From the NCBI GenBank assembly GCA_028822935.1, contig JAPKCM010000023.1, positions 1 through 64,000 on the forward strand: a stretch of 64,000 nt of DNA, given 5' to 3'. This document shows, one piece after another, positions 18,701 to 27,249 of this stretch. The notes under the pieces were generated by a model. The model was not told the DNA's origin. It saw only the letters and a program-made list of their open reading frames with translations, and did no database searches. Position numbers and translations under genes: made by a program. How positions within the stretch are numbered: position 1 is the first letter of the stretch; each line of letters opens with the position of its first letter. The DNA is from Akkermansiaceae bacterium. GTDB taxonomy: Bacteria; Verrucomicrobiota; Verrucomicrobiia; Verrucomicrobiales; Akkermansiaceae.

Positions 18701-19018
18701 TTTGACGAGGTTTTGATATTGGTGTGGCTCGATCTTGTCGTGGTTGGCGTAGAGGAGGATGCCGTCGAATTGGCTCAAGTACGAAAAATTTCCGAGAGCT
18801 TCCTCGACGGAGGTGGTGTAGTCGAAGTAAATGGCATCCCGGCCGAGGGTTTCGGCGAGGATGGGGTAATACTTGTTGGAATTGTGGGCTTCTTTTTCGT
18901 GACCGAGAAAGAGAATTCTGATGGGGCCTTCTTTCTCTGTCGGCCTCTCAGGAGAGGTTTGGGCGAGGGAAAGAACCGCGATGAGAGCGAGCGGGAAGAG
19001 GAGTAAAAAGTGTTTCAT
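15776..19018 (-). CDS. ThuA-PVC membrane-bound dehydrogenase-cytochrome c fusion
   Basis: 1080 residues with a signal peptide. Residues about 30-245 are a ThuA-like domain (IRILFLGHEKEAHNSNKY, GGGFIPVHSASFCF). Residues about 290-690 are the PVC-type dehydrogenase propeller (GWKLELFAAEPQIVNPISLA, DTDGDGRCDKVTVFADGLNI). HEAT-like repeats follow, then a beta-sandwich, and a C-terminal cytochrome c domain with CARCH and a GPALDGI segment. Such proteins are typical of Planctomycetes and Verrucomicrobia and are thought to oxidise sugars or polyols in the periplasm, with electrons leaving through the haem domain. It is fourth in the minus-strand cluster. Confidence 0.9.
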   Translation of the reverse strand: MKHFLLLFPLALIAVLSLAQTSPERPTEKEGPIRILFLGHEKEAHNSNKYYPILAETLGRDAIYFDYTTSVEEALGNFSYLSQFDGILLYANHDKIEPHQYQNLVKFVEEGGGFIPVHSASFCFRNEPGFVKLVGAQFKHHKGKEFSPTIIKPNHPAMNGLEPFHAWDETYVHSKHGSDRDILMVRKPEGDDNITEPEPWTWTRTQGKGRVFYTASGHDQRVWTQPNFHQLLKSGILWAVGEKRKAAYDTFLTSRPALTYETRENIPNYEKRPKPLQYQHPLSPEDSLKYTQVPVGWKLELFAAEPQIVNPISLAWDERGRLWAAETVDYPNEIKSERVGDDKIKILEDTDGDGRCDKVTVFADGLNIPTSLTFANGGIYVHHASETLFLKDTDGDDKADIREVVLTGWGTGDTHAGPSNLRYGLDNQLYGTVGYSAYNHDGQRFGMGVYRFQKDGSDLQFLHQFNNNTWGLGFNNAGDTFGSTANNNPSFFGGIPATILPGGRGPSADVIASSPTFHPITPNVRQVDVFGGYTAAAGHAFANSANFPASWQGNTAFVCGPTGNLLGKFQTSRKGAGYHSQNDFAFIASADEWFSPVAAEVGPDGNLWISDWYNFIIQHNPTPSEGRGGYAAKTGKGNAHVNPNRDRQHGRIYRLVWDKAPKSKLTSLHGASAAQLVAALGNDNQFWRLTAQRLLVDRKQTAVTDSLKEMVAQPGIGAIHALWTLHGLGTLHDDTHRAALLSTDPILRRNATRALAADEKGSSLLFQSGVINDPDLTTRLAAFVALAQFPTSDPLKNAITSLAKNRGNLSDKLLKAALEAAGKQHQIAILSEIVYQQADTNILDGAKWAKKIHSGKGATHEHSKDNIFKISSKNLTDTSWITNLKVKPDTRYRLSAQIKTMGIKGSGLGAVLNVHELQDPRVHTKPLKGKNDWTDVSVDFDSQNYQKLSFNALYGGWGQSTGTAFYKNVRLSELVPVAQEAQEEKIRVADAVRGKDLFLHHEVAACARCHIVGGEGGIVGPALDGIATRKGPDYIRSSVLDPNAEIAEGYPLPISPMPPMGLILKLQEIEDILAYLATLK

Positions 19019-19130
19019 GGTGATTGGGAGATTGATGCCGAAGGGGGTGGTGGGGTCGTTGTGAAATTAGGTCACCCCTTCAGGGCTTGGGTGATTTTGG
19101 TGCGTCGCTCATGGCGTTCCGTCGACGCGT

Positions 19131-21395
19131 TTAGGGGTGGGTGATTTTGACATGGCCCCAGTAGCCGAACTCGTTGTGCCAATCATTGGCCCGGTTTTCG
19201 AGGGAGAGCTGGATGTTCTTTCCTGCAAATTTGGTGAGGTCAACTTTGATTTTGAGCCACTGTTTTTTGACTGAGCCAAAGCTGACGAGCTGATTGAAGA
19301 GGACTTCGTTATCTGCGATGACGCGGAGTTGCCAATCGCCGTGGGCGTGGTAGCTGACGCGAGCTTCGAGGAAAGTGGACTTTCCTTTTGGGACATGAAA
19401 TTCACGCTTGAGAGCGCAGGGAATCTTGCGGTCGAGAGGATGAGTTTGCACGGCTTTCTCATTTCGAAAACTGTCGAGGGGGACGACGCCGCCTTCGCCG
19501 ACATTCTCAACTCGGAAACCGGGGGCTACGGTTTGGATTGTTTTGTTCCATTTGGAGATGAGGGCGCGATTGGGTTTTTTGTGATTGGAGGGTGAGCCGC
19601 TGACCATGCGTCGGGCCACGCATTCGGTAAGGAAGGGGATGGTGGTCTTGGTGGCAATGGCGAGGGCTGCTTCCGGGTGCTCCGGGACAAGAGGCTCGAG
19701 GGCGAACCAGATCATGCGGGGGATCAATGGATCTGTGACGTCTTCGGTTCGTTGGGCGAGCTTGGTGAGAAGGGGGAGACGATAGTCGAGAGGGAGCCGG
19801 GGGATGGCTGAGGCAAGGGAACGTCGGACGGTGGCTGAGGGGTCGTTTTTTGCCATCTGGTGGAAGAGAGCCCTGGTGATCTCGGGTGGGTCCTGGTCTT
19901 CAGAAAGAAGTTGAATGGCCCAGGCGCGGACGTGTTCGTCGGAGTGGGAGAGAAGTTTGACGAGCTCGGTTTCGGCTTGGCCGGTGAAGCGCTTGGTCAC
20001 GTGCAGGGCCCAGAGGGCGCGGAGGCGTTTCGGGGAAGTGGGAGCCTCTTTGAAAAATTGAGTGAGCGCCTGGTGAGCGGTCTTACGATCGAGAGTTCCA
20101 CTGATGGTGCGGTGGTGGAGTTCGGTGCGCGCTTGACGGACAAACCAATCGTTGGGGTGGTCTTGGAGGTGGCAGAGTTCGAGGTCGCTGAGGGCGGGGA
20201 TGTTGGGCCTTGCGACGGGCTTGGCTCCCTTGGGCATGATGCGGTAGATGCGTCCGGTGTCGGGGAAGTTGATGGCATTTCCGCAGATGTCGGTATCGTG
20301 CCAGTCGAGGATGTAGACGCCGCCGTCGGGTCCGATTTCCATGCTGAAGCCAACCCAGGCGAGGTCGTTGGTGGGCATGAAGTCGCTGCCGTGGCGTCCG
20401 ATATAGCTGGAGCCATTGGGTTCCATGTAGTCGACGAGAACGGCGTGCTCGTGGATATTGCACATGAAAAGCTGGTCGCGGTATTCGGGAGGGAAGGTGT
20501 CGGCGAGGTAAAAGCGGGCACCGCCGTGAGCGGAAAGGTGGGTGTGATCGCGGATGGTTTGGATGGGGGCGTAGGTGTAGGGATTGAGGTTGGGTCGTGA
20601 TTGTTTGTCATAAATTCCGCCTTGGACGATGTGGAAGAGGTGGGGGATGACACAACAGGTTGCGAAGCCGTGGCCGAGGTCGTTGAAGTCAAAGCCCCAG
20701 GGGTTGGAGAGGCCGCGCGCGAAGATTTCGAAGTCCTTGGTTTCGGGGTGGAAGCGCCAGATGCCGGCATCGAGGAAGATGCGATCTTCTTTTTTTGCAC
20801 CCGGCTTGCCGATGAGGGAGTGGGTGAAGACGCCCTGGCAGCCGTAGAGCCAGCCATCGGGACCCCAGATGAAGGAGTTGAGGGTTTCGTGTCGATCTTG
20901 GATGCCCCAGCCGTCGAGGAGGACTTCAGGTTCGGCGTCGGGGATGTCGTCGCCATTCGTATCGGGAATAAAGACGAGGTTGGGCGGGGCTCCGAGGTAG
21001 ACGCCGCCGTGTCCGATGGCGATGCCGGAGGCGAAGGTGATTTTGTCGTGGAAGAGTTTCTTGGTGTCGAAGGTGCCATCGCTGTCGGTGTCTTCGAAAA
21101 TTTGGATGCGGCTGAGTTGCTCGTTCTTGTGGGAGCGACGGTTGACGTAGTTGTAGTTTTCGACGACCCAGACGCGGCCTTTGGCATCGAAGGTGAAAGC
21201 GATGGGTTCGCCGATGTGAGGCTCGGAGGCGTAGATCGAGACCTCGAAATTTTCGGGGATGTCCATGGCGGCGACGGCTTCCTGGGGAGTGAGGAAGGGA
21301 GCGTCGCTGCTTTTGTGTTGCTTGCCGCGGTTTTGGGCGAGCAGGGAGGTGATCGCCAGAGAGGAGATGCAGAGGAATGGGATGAGTGTTTTCAT
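19131..21395 (-). CDS. PVC-type membrane-bound dehydrogenase domain protein
   Basis: 754 residues, signal peptide (ITSLLAQ). The propeller starts with FEVSIYASEPHIGEPIAFTF and contains DTDSDGTFDTKKLF, IPDTNGDDIPDAEPEVLLDG and DIYGR-like blades including YILDWHDTDICG. HEAT-like repeats occupy about 440-600, and the last 100 residues form a beta-sandwich (LEARVSYHAHGDWQLRVI). Unlike its neighbour it has no CXXCH motif, so electrons would have to pass to a partner, probably the haem domain of an adjacent gene product. Gap to the upstream gene is 12 bp. Confidence 0.87.
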   Translation of the reverse strand: MKTLIPFLCISSLAITSLLAQNRGKQHKSSDAPFLTPQEAVAAMDIPENFEVSIYASEPHIGEPIAFTFDAKGRVWVVENYNYVNRRSHKNEQLSRIQIFEDTDSDGTFDTKKLFHDKITFASGIAIGHGGVYLGAPPNLVFIPDTNGDDIPDAEPEVLLDGWGIQDRHETLNSFIWGPDGWLYGCQGVFTHSLIGKPGAKKEDRIFLDAGIWRFHPETKDFEIFARGLSNPWGFDFNDLGHGFATCCVIPHLFHIVQGGIYDKQSRPNLNPYTYAPIQTIRDHTHLSAHGGARFYLADTFPPEYRDQLFMCNIHEHAVLVDYMEPNGSSYIGRHGSDFMPTNDLAWVGFSMEIGPDGGVYILDWHDTDICGNAINFPDTGRIYRIMPKGAKPVARPNIPALSDLELCHLQDHPNDWFVRQARTELHHRTISGTLDRKTAHQALTQFFKEAPTSPKRLRALWALHVTKRFTGQAETELVKLLSHSDEHVRAWAIQLLSEDQDPPEITRALFHQMAKNDPSATVRRSLASAIPRLPLDYRLPLLTKLAQRTEDVTDPLIPRMIWFALEPLVPEHPEAALAIATKTTIPFLTECVARRMVSGSPSNHKKPNRALISKWNKTIQTVAPGFRVENVGEGGVVPLDSFRNEKAVQTHPLDRKIPCALKREFHVPKGKSTFLEARVSYHAHGDWQLRVIADNEVLFNQLVSFGSVKKQWLKIKVDLTKFAGKNIQLSLENRANDWHNEFGYWGHVKITHP

Positions 21396-21407
21396 CGATT
21401 TGGTCAG

Positions 21408-23495
21408 TTACTTTGAAAGGGGAACTTGTTGCTTGGTCTGCATGTATTTGAAGAGGGCGACGACATCTTCGTTTTTGAGCGTCTGGAGGAGGCCGGCGGG
21501 CATCATGGAGAAGTCAGAGACGGTGCGGGATTTGATGTCGCCTTTTGGGATGGTGGATTTTTGGCCGATCATGTTGAGGACGACTTTTTGCCCGTCTTCT
21601 TCGGTAATATTTCCGGAGAGGGAGCGGCCGTCTTTTGTGTTGATGGTGACGGTCTTGTAAGAGTCGGCGATGTCGTCGCTGGGGTAGAGAATATTGAGAA
21701 GGAGGTAGTTGAGGTCGGCGCGGTTGGAGCCGGTGAGTTCGGGTCCGATTTTTCCTCCTTCGCCATACATGACGTGGCAGGCGAAGCAGAGGGACTGGTA
21801 GATTTTTCGACCGAAGGAAACGTCGGCTCGGTCGAGGGCGGCGGGTGTGGCGAGGGCTTTGTACTTCGCGATCTCTGCTTCTTTGTCAGCGGGGAGTTTT
21901 TTGAGGCCGAACTCTTTGGTGAAGTCGGGCCCGAGGAGGAGGGAAAGCGAGCGAGCAACGTAAGCAGGGAGAGCCTCCCGGGAGATTTTTTTCTCCTTCA
22001 AGGCGGTGTGGAGCGCTTCGGCGTATGCTTTGCGCGTGGCGAGGGTTTCGATGATGGCGCGTTGGGCGTCGGGTTCGAATTTGGGATAGAGGCCGAGGAG
22101 GAGTTTTGCGGCATCGGGCGTTGGAGCGGAAGTGAAGGCGCGGATAGCGTTGATGCGCAGGGCGGGCTCATCAATGATTGATTTGAGAATGGGAGCGAGT
22201 CCGGGATGGCGTTGGGTGAGGAGGGAGGCGAGGGCTTGTTTGCGATCGGGGAGGGAAGCGGCCTTGTTCTTGAGGGTGGCGAGGGCGCGCGCGACAGCTT
22301 CTTTGTCACCGAAGACCTGGCTGAGTCGTTCGACGAGTTTGGTGAGTTCGGGATCCTTTTGATCTAGGAAATTGGCGCGGAGGCGGAGCCAGCCGGGAGG
22401 GGGGGGTAGGTTGCGTTGGCCGTCGAGTCCAAGGAGGATGCCCTTGAGGAGGCTTCTTCGAGTGATGGGGTTTTCTGTTTTTGCAAGCTGGTCGAAGAGG
22501 AGGAAGAAGGCGTGGTCGCGGTCCATCTCGATGATGTTTTCGAGGCGGGCTTGATTGAGGTCGATGAGAGGGACGGGTTTGGCAGGAGTGGAGATGAAGG
22601 TCACGTCGCGGTAGGGAAGCTTACTGTAGTTTTCCCACTTTTTAGTGAGGGCTTCGGGATTGAGTTTTCCAGTGTGGATAAGAAAGCGGTGTCGGATGGT
22701 TTCAGTTTGGCCTTTTGGGATTTTCCAGTCGCCGAGGATGGCGCGGGAGGGGCCGATTCCGAGTTGTCCGTCGACTCGCCAAGGGAGAGGGAAATCGCTG
22801 TTCTTCGGGTGGTCAAAGATGGCGATGTGGCCCCAGTCGTCACGGTCCTCAATGTCCATTCCGACGTCGACCCAGACGGCGCGTTTTCCTTCGGCCTGAT
22901 TATTTTTTTGAAGAGCGGAGTTGATGACTTCTCCTTTCGTTTTTTCTTTGTGCCAGGGCATGCGGAGGAAGAGTCCGCCATAATTCCATTTGCCAATGGT
23001 AACGTCTGTTTTGGCGGTTCCTTGCCAGTTGAGATCTAGGGTGTGCTCCTGGTTTGAGGAGGACATGGTCCAGGTTTGAGTCTGGGTGAGAACGGCTTGA
23101 CCTTTGTCGTCGAGGAGGTCGTAGGAGGTTTGCCAGGAGACGGTTTGACCGGATTGTGCGAGGATTTGGACAGAATTTCTCTTCCAGTAGTCGCTTTTAA
23201 GATTGTGGAAAAAGTCACGTCCGTTGACGCGGGTGAAGCCCCAGTAGAGACCCGTTTGATGTTTGTGGTGTCCGGGGCTGAATTCGGTGAGGACTCCTTT
23301 TCCATCCGGGGCAACGATGGGGTGGAGAAAGGGCCGCTGGCCAGGTCTCGCGGATTGGGTGAGGATAGGATTGGCCAAGTTCGCGCGGTAAACAGAAATC
23401 GTTCCAGCTTTCTCGTCCCTCCCAAGGCGTAGATTTTCAGTGGCGAGAAGTGAGGGCACGGTGGAGAGGACAAAGGATGTGAGAAGTCGGATCAT
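21408..23495 (-). CDS. DUF6807 (PmoA-like) protein with C-terminal PVC haem-binding domain
   Basis: 695 residues with a short signal peptide. The N-terminal half (about 20-290) matches DUF6807, formerly labelled PmoA: FLHPIVAPDGKGVLTEFSPG, HHKHQTGLYWGF, HIAIFDHPKN and HRFLIHTGKL. HEAT-like repeats follow, then a PVC-type cytochrome domain with CFACH, GGKIGPELTGSNRADLNYLL and the terminal KNEDVVALFKYMQT. DUF6807 proteins commonly co-occur with oxidoreductases of sugar catabolism. It sits 24 bp after the Gfo/Idh/MocA gene and 12 bp before a PVC dehydrogenase, so an operon is likely. Confidence 0.87.
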   Translation of the reverse strand: MIRLLTSFVLSTVPSLLATENLRLGRDEKAGTISVYRANLANPILTQSARPGQRPFLHPIVAPDGKGVLTEFSPGHHKHQTGLYWGFTRVNGRDFFHNLKSDYWKRNSVQILAQSGQTVSWQTSYDLLDDKGQAVLTQTQTWTMSSSNQEHTLDLNWQGTAKTDVTIGKWNYGGLFLRMPWHKEKTKGEVINSALQKNNQAEGKRAVWVDVGMDIEDRDDWGHIAIFDHPKNSDFPLPWRVDGQLGIGPSRAILGDWKIPKGQTETIRHRFLIHTGKLNPEALTKKWENYSKLPYRDVTFISTPAKPVPLIDLNQARLENIIEMDRDHAFFLLFDQLAKTENPITRRSLLKGILLGLDGQRNLPPPPGWLRLRANFLDQKDPELTKLVERLSQVFGDKEAVARALATLKNKAASLPDRKQALASLLTQRHPGLAPILKSIIDEPALRINAIRAFTSAPTPDAAKLLLGLYPKFEPDAQRAIIETLATRKAYAEALHTALKEKKISREALPAYVARSLSLLLGPDFTKEFGLKKLPADKEAEIAKYKALATPAALDRADVSFGRKIYQSLCFACHVMYGEGGKIGPELTGSNRADLNYLLLNILYPSDDIADSYKTVTINTKDGRSLSGNITEEDGQKVVLNMIGQKSTIPKGDIKSRTVSDFSMMPAGLLQTLKNEDVVALFKYMQTKQQVPLSK

Positions 23496-23519
23496 TGCTC
23501 AGTGGGTTGTGGTTAGAAT

Positions 23520-24650
23520 TCAGTCGCGGAAGGACCATTCGGGGAGGCGGATGAGTTCGCCTCCTTTTTGGGCTGACTCGTGAGCGAGGATTCCGGTGAG
23601 GGTGATATTGGCGGATTCCTGTGCGTTCGGGTAGGCGTCGTTGGTGCTGCGCAGCATTTCCACGAATTGGTGCACAAGGTGCGGGTGGGAGCCGCCGTGG
23701 CCGCCGCCTTGGGTGAAGCTCAAGTGATCATCGCCTTCGTCGCCACCGTAAACGCCACCGGTGGTGAAGGGGGCGATTTCATCGGGAAGGAGGTGCGCGT
23801 AGTCCGGGCAGTCGACGCGTTCGGGGATTTCGGGCTCGGGCTTCTTTGCGGTATGAACGACGAGTTGCTCGCCTTCGATGAGGGGCCATTCAACGCCTTT
23901 TTTATCACCGTAGACCTCGATCGATTCGCGGTATTGGCGGGCGACATCGAAGAGTGAGCGGTAAACGAGGCCGGAGAGATCGGAGTCCTTAAATTTGACG
24001 TGGCAGCTCTCGACGGCGTAGGGGGAACCGTAGCATTCGTGCATTTCTTCGCGGATCGTTCCGGAGCCGAAACAGGAAACATACTCTGCTTGATGGCGGC
24101 CCAGGCCGAGAAGGGGGCCGACGCAGTGAGTGGCGTAGTGCATGGGAGGAAGTCCGGGCCAGTAGCCGGGCCAACCGTCCATGTCTTGTTGATGGGAGGC
24201 TTTGAGGAACTGGAGCTTGCCGAGTTCGCCATTATCGTAAAGCTCTTTCATGAAGAGGAACTCGCGGGCGTAGACGACGGTTTCCATCATCATGTATTTC
24301 AGGCCCGTGGAGTCGCAAAGATCGACGATTGTTTTACAGTCCTCGACGGAGGTCGCCATGGGGACGGTGCAGGCGACGTGCTTGCCAGCCTTGAGGGCGG
24401 CGATGGTTTGCTCGGCGTGATTGGGAATGGGGGAGTTGATGTGGACGGCGTCGATCGCGGGATCAGCGAGGACGTCTTCGAAATTGGGGTAGCGCTTTTC
24501 GATGCCATATTTATCGCCGATCTCGTTGAGCGAGGATTCGGTGCGCTGACAAATGGCCACGAGATTGGCGTTAGGATGGCGTTGGTAAATGGGGATGAAT
24601 TCGGCACCGAAGCCGAGGCCGACGATTGCGATGTTTGGTGAGTTCGACAT
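23520..24650 (-). CDS. Gfo/Idh/MocA-family NAD(P)-dependent oxidoreductase
   Basis: 376 residues, cytoplasmic, starting MSNSPNIAIVGLGFGAEFIP with the Rossmann GxGxxx motif. It then has AIDAVHINSPIPNHAEQTIA and AGKHVACTVPMATSVEDCK at the place of the family EKP motif (here TVP). The C-terminal domain contains PMHYATHCVGPLLGL, with the conserved His of the family. It probably oxidises a sugar or derivative released by the exported enzymes. It is first in the minus-strand cluster and divergent from the PAS-AraC regulator, with a 75-bp shared intergenic region. Confidence 0.9.
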   Translation of the reverse strand: MSNSPNIAIVGLGFGAEFIPIYQRHPNANLVAICQRTESSLNEIGDKYGIEKRYPNFEDVLADPAIDAVHINSPIPNHAEQTIAALKAGKHVACTVPMATSVEDCKTIVDLCDSTGLKYMMMETVVYAREFLFMKELYDNGELGKLQFLKASHQQDMDGWPGYWPGLPPMHYATHCVGPLLGLGRHQAEYVSCFGSGTIREEMHECYGSPYAVESCHVKFKDSDLSGLVYRSLFDVARQYRESIEVYGDKKGVEWPLIEGEQLVVHTAKKPEPEIPERVDCPDYAHLLPDEIAPFTTGGVYGGDEGDDHLSFTQGGGHGGSHPHLVHQFVEMLRSTNDAYPNAQESANITLTGILAHESAQKGGELIRLPEWSFRD

Positions 24651-24725
24651 ATCTGAGAGGGGACTTTATACCGCCGAAGAAAGATCGGCTTGTATGGGAT
24701 CGGATTATTTGTGTATTTTTACGAC
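24651..24725. promoter_or_regulatory. shared divergent promoter region
   Basis: This 75-bp gap separates the oxidoreductase cluster (leftward) from the AraC-type regulator (rightward). It is AT-rich on the right side (ATTATTTGTGTATTTTTACG). A divergent regulator normally binds such a gap; no convincing palindrome could be assigned by eye. Confidence 0.45.
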
Positions 24726-25475
24726 ATGAACAGCGCGTGTGTTTCTGAGTGGATTGAAACTCTGCGCCCGGGGACGGTGCGGGACCTCTTTGAGTGCCTG
24801 CCGGACTTGATGTATTTTGCGAAGGATTCTCATTTAAGACTGATGGCCGGGAATCGGGCCTTTGTTCATCATTGTGGATTTAAAAACGAAAGCGAACTCA
24901 TCGGAAAAACAGATCATGAGATCTTTCCTCCGCAAATGGCGGAGAAGTTTGCACAGGATGATCGTCAGATTCTGGAGAGCGGCAAAGCGATGAACGACAT
25001 GGTGGAACTCTTTCCCAATGAAATAGGGATGCCTGGATGGTATACAACCGACAAAATTCCCCTCTTTACTCGAAGTGGTGAAATCGCGGGGCTTTGTGGA
25101 TTGGTTCGCACTTATCAAGTGGAGGGAGACGAGCAATTGAAGTCGGTGACTGAATCGCTCATGAAGAATTTTGCAAAGAAGAACTCGATGAACACAATCG
25201 CGAAAAATACGGGGATTTCGGTGCGGCAAATGGAGCGACGTTTTCAGGAGGTCTACAAGACAACGCCGATTCAGTATGTCATGAGACTGCGTATACTGAG
25301 GGCCTGTGAGATGCTGACTACGAGTCATCAGCTCGTGACGAGCATCGCGCTCGAGGTTGGTTTTTATGATCACAGTGCCTTTTCCCGTAAATTCTCCGCG
25401 CTGATGGGGGAGTCACCACGCGCCTATCGGCAACGCTATCAGCGGAAGGAGCTTAGTAGAGTAATCCCGAGATAG
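24726..25475 (+). CDS. AraC-family transcriptional regulator with N-terminal PAS domain
   Basis: 249 residues from the ATG at 24726; an upstream in-frame start would add 12 residues without family support. Residues about 15-135 form a PAS sensor (LPDLMYFAKDSHLRLMAGN, GKTDHEIFPP, DKIPLFTRSGEIAGLCGLVR). Residues about 150-245 carry two AraC helix-turn-helix motifs (MNTIAKNTGISVRQMERRF and SIALEVGFYDHSAFSRKFSA). It probably senses a small ligand or redox cue and regulates the divergent sugar-oxidation cluster, and perhaps itself. Confidence 0.93.
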   Translation: MNSACVSEWIETLRPGTVRDLFECLPDLMYFAKDSHLRLMAGNRAFVHHCGFKNESELIGKTDHEIFPPQMAEKFAQDDRQILESGKAMNDMVELFPNEIGMPGWYTTDKIPLFTRSGEIAGLCGLVRTYQVEGDEQLKSVTESLMKNFAKKNSMNTIAKNTGISVRQMERRFQEVYKTTPIQYVMRLRILRACEMLTTSHQLVTSIALEVGFYDHSAFSRKFSALMGESPRAYRQRYQRKELSRVIPR

Positions 25476-25522
25476 GTTCGACTGATCGTCTTTAAATCGG
25501 ATGACGGTGCTTTGCTTAGGGA

Positions 25523-25557
25523 CAAAAAACGGCCACCTCAGAAAGGTGGCCGCTTTG
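25523..25557 (-). terminator. intrinsic terminator of the PEP-CTERM gene
   Basis: CGGCCACCT (25530-25538) / AGGTGGCCG (25544-25552) hairpin with a 5-nt loop. Read on the minus strand it is followed by TTTTTTG, giving a terminator just after the PEP-CTERM gene. Confidence 0.9.
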
Positions 25558-25578
25558 AAAAAAGAGAGTCGATTCAGT

Positions 25579-26445
25579 CTAGCGACGACGACGACCAGCA
25601 GCGAATCCGAGAGCAAGCAAGCCAAGAAGCGAGGTTGATGGCTCGGGAACGGCAGTCAGCGGAGTGGCGAAGTCGATGGCCGAAACCAATGCTGCGGCAC
25701 CGGTTGCAGACATGTTGGCGACGTCATTAACACCGTTGTTTCCGGCGTTTGGATCGTTGTCGATGTTGAAGAGAAGGCGGTTTGCCGGGAAAGTTGCTAC
25801 TCCGGAATTGACACCACCAGGAGCGGCACCAGCTTTCCAAAAAGCGGCCAGAGTATCGCCGCCAACAGTAGCGAGAATGTTACCGTCTCCAAAGCCTGTT
25901 TGTCCTGAAGCCAAGCCATTAAAGTTATCGGCCGCCGCAGCACTTGCTGTCAAAAAGTCATAGGTCCCGGCGGCAACTCCAAAGATTTCGGCTCCAAATG
26001 CGGTCACGGTAGTCTCGTTTCCGGCAATAAGGGTTCCGGTGCTGGTGCTATTCAAATGCCAGCCCATGCGGTTTCCCGCATCACGGGCGGTGTAGCTCGT
26101 GAGGTTGACGACTGGGATGCTGACGGCGTTCCATCCATCAGCATTACCTGAAGAGTAGCCTCCACTGGAGAGCGAGCGACCGATGATGAAGACATCAGCG
26201 GCACCATTTCCTGCGTGGCTACCAGTCCCGTTGAGGGCGTCCTGGCTGCCTGCAGAAGAAAAATTGGCGTAGTCGGCGTGGCGAACCTCGGTAACGTTCG
26301 AGAAGTTGCTGGCGATGAAGCCCTCAAGAGCGCTCCCTGCAGGAACCAAATCTGAGATCATCACGACGAGGGCCGATGATGGAGCGGTGCTCAAAGCAAG
26401 GAGGGATAGTGAAGAAGCTACGGTGAGTTTTTTGCGTGTAGTCAT
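25579..26445 (-). CDS. PEP-CTERM sorting domain exoprotein
   Basis: 288 residues with a signal peptide (ends APSSALVV) and a C-terminal PEP-CTERM tail: VPEPS, a hydrophobic stretch GLLALGFAAG and RRRR at the end. The tail directs export and processing by an exosortase, which is not in this window. The central region is Gly/Ala/Asn-rich without catalytic motifs, and resembles short surface or matrix proteins of PEP-CTERM bacteria. It is expressed as a single gene ending at a strong terminator. Confidence 0.92.
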   Translation of the reverse strand: MTTRKKLTVASSLSLLALSTAPSSALVVMISDLVPAGSALEGFIASNFSNVTEVRHADYANFSSAGSQDALNGTGSHAGNGAADVFIIGRSLSSGGYSSGNADGWNAVSIPVVNLTSYTARDAGNRMGWHLNSTSTGTLIAGNETTVTAFGAEIFGVAAGTYDFLTASAAAADNFNGLASGQTGFGDGNILATVGGDTLAAFWKAGAAPGGVNSGVATFPANRLLFNIDNDPNAGNNGVNDVANMSATGAAALVSAIDFATPLTAVPEPSTSLLGLLALGFAAGRRRR

Positions 26446-26585
26446 GGTTGTTTGCGTATTTAACCTAGCGAAGATCTGATATTACTTTAAGAAAGGGGAA
26501 GCCAGTATTATTTTCAATGGGTGTGCTCTTCATCTGTTGAGTGGGTTGCAATGTCCACTCGAAGGCAGGGAGGATTGACATCGTA

Positions 26586-27230
26586 ATGGAGTTTCCGTTG
26601 TTTCGGGCAATGCCGAATTTGGAATATGAAAATCGATACGCCAAGGCGGGATGCACTCCGGTGATCGGGGTGGACGAGGCGGGAAGGGGACCACTCGCTG
26701 GTCCGGTTGTCGTGGGAGCGGTGATTCTTCCGAAGGGTTTTTCCCATCAGAAGGTCAACGATTCGAAAAAGCTCAGCGAGAAAGTGCGGGAGGGGATCTA
26801 CGACGAATTGATCGAGATTGAGGGTCTGCAATGGGCCGTGAGCGTTGTGGAGGCAGCGGAAGTCGATGAGATCAACATTCTTAAGGCGACTCACGCGGGA
26901 ATGGCGCGATCGGTAGAGAAATTGGGAGTGACTCCGGGGATGTGTCTCATTGATGGATTACCCGTTCCGAACTATCCTTTCCCGCATGAAGGGATCGTAA
27001 AAGGAGACGGAAAGAGTCTTTCTATTGCCACGGCGAGTATTTTCGCCAAAGTGACGCGGGATCGTATTATGAGGGAAGCTGCTGAATATTATCCTGAGTA
27101 TGGTTTCGAACGTCATAAGGGATATGGGACAAAAGCGCATCTGGAAGCTCTCACACGCCATGGGCCGTGTCCGCTCCACCGTCGCTCGTTTCAGCCCGTT
27201 GCTCAACTCTGTCTCCCATCTGACGATTAA
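26586..27230 (+). CDS. rnhB: ribonuclease HII
   Basis: 214 residues from the ATG at 26586, which has GGGAGG upstream; an in-frame upstream start is less likely. The RNase HII signature VIGVDEAGRGPLAGPVVV (catalytic Asp-Glu), then NDSKKLSE, CLIDGLPVPNYP and KGDGKSLSIATASIFAKVTRD with later catalytic Asp residues are all present. It removes RNA from RNA-DNA hybrids and misincorporated ribonucleotides. It is followed by yraN after a 19-bp gap, a common bacterial pairing. Confidence 0.96.
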   Translation: MEFPLFRAMPNLEYENRYAKAGCTPVIGVDEAGRGPLAGPVVVGAVILPKGFSHQKVNDSKKLSEKVREGIYDELIEIEGLQWAVSVVEAAEVDEINILKATHAGMARSVEKLGVTPGMCLIDGLPVPNYPFPHEGIVKGDGKSLSIATASIFAKVTRDRIMREAAEYYPEYGFERHKGYGTKAHLEALTRHGPCPLHRRSFQPVAQLCLPSDD

Positions 27231-27249
27231 GGGGGAGCGGATTGGCCAC

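Noticed and set aside
15781-21187. Many plus- and minus-strand frames inside the PVC dehydrogenase genes
   Set aside because: These are shadows of biased codon use in the true genes.
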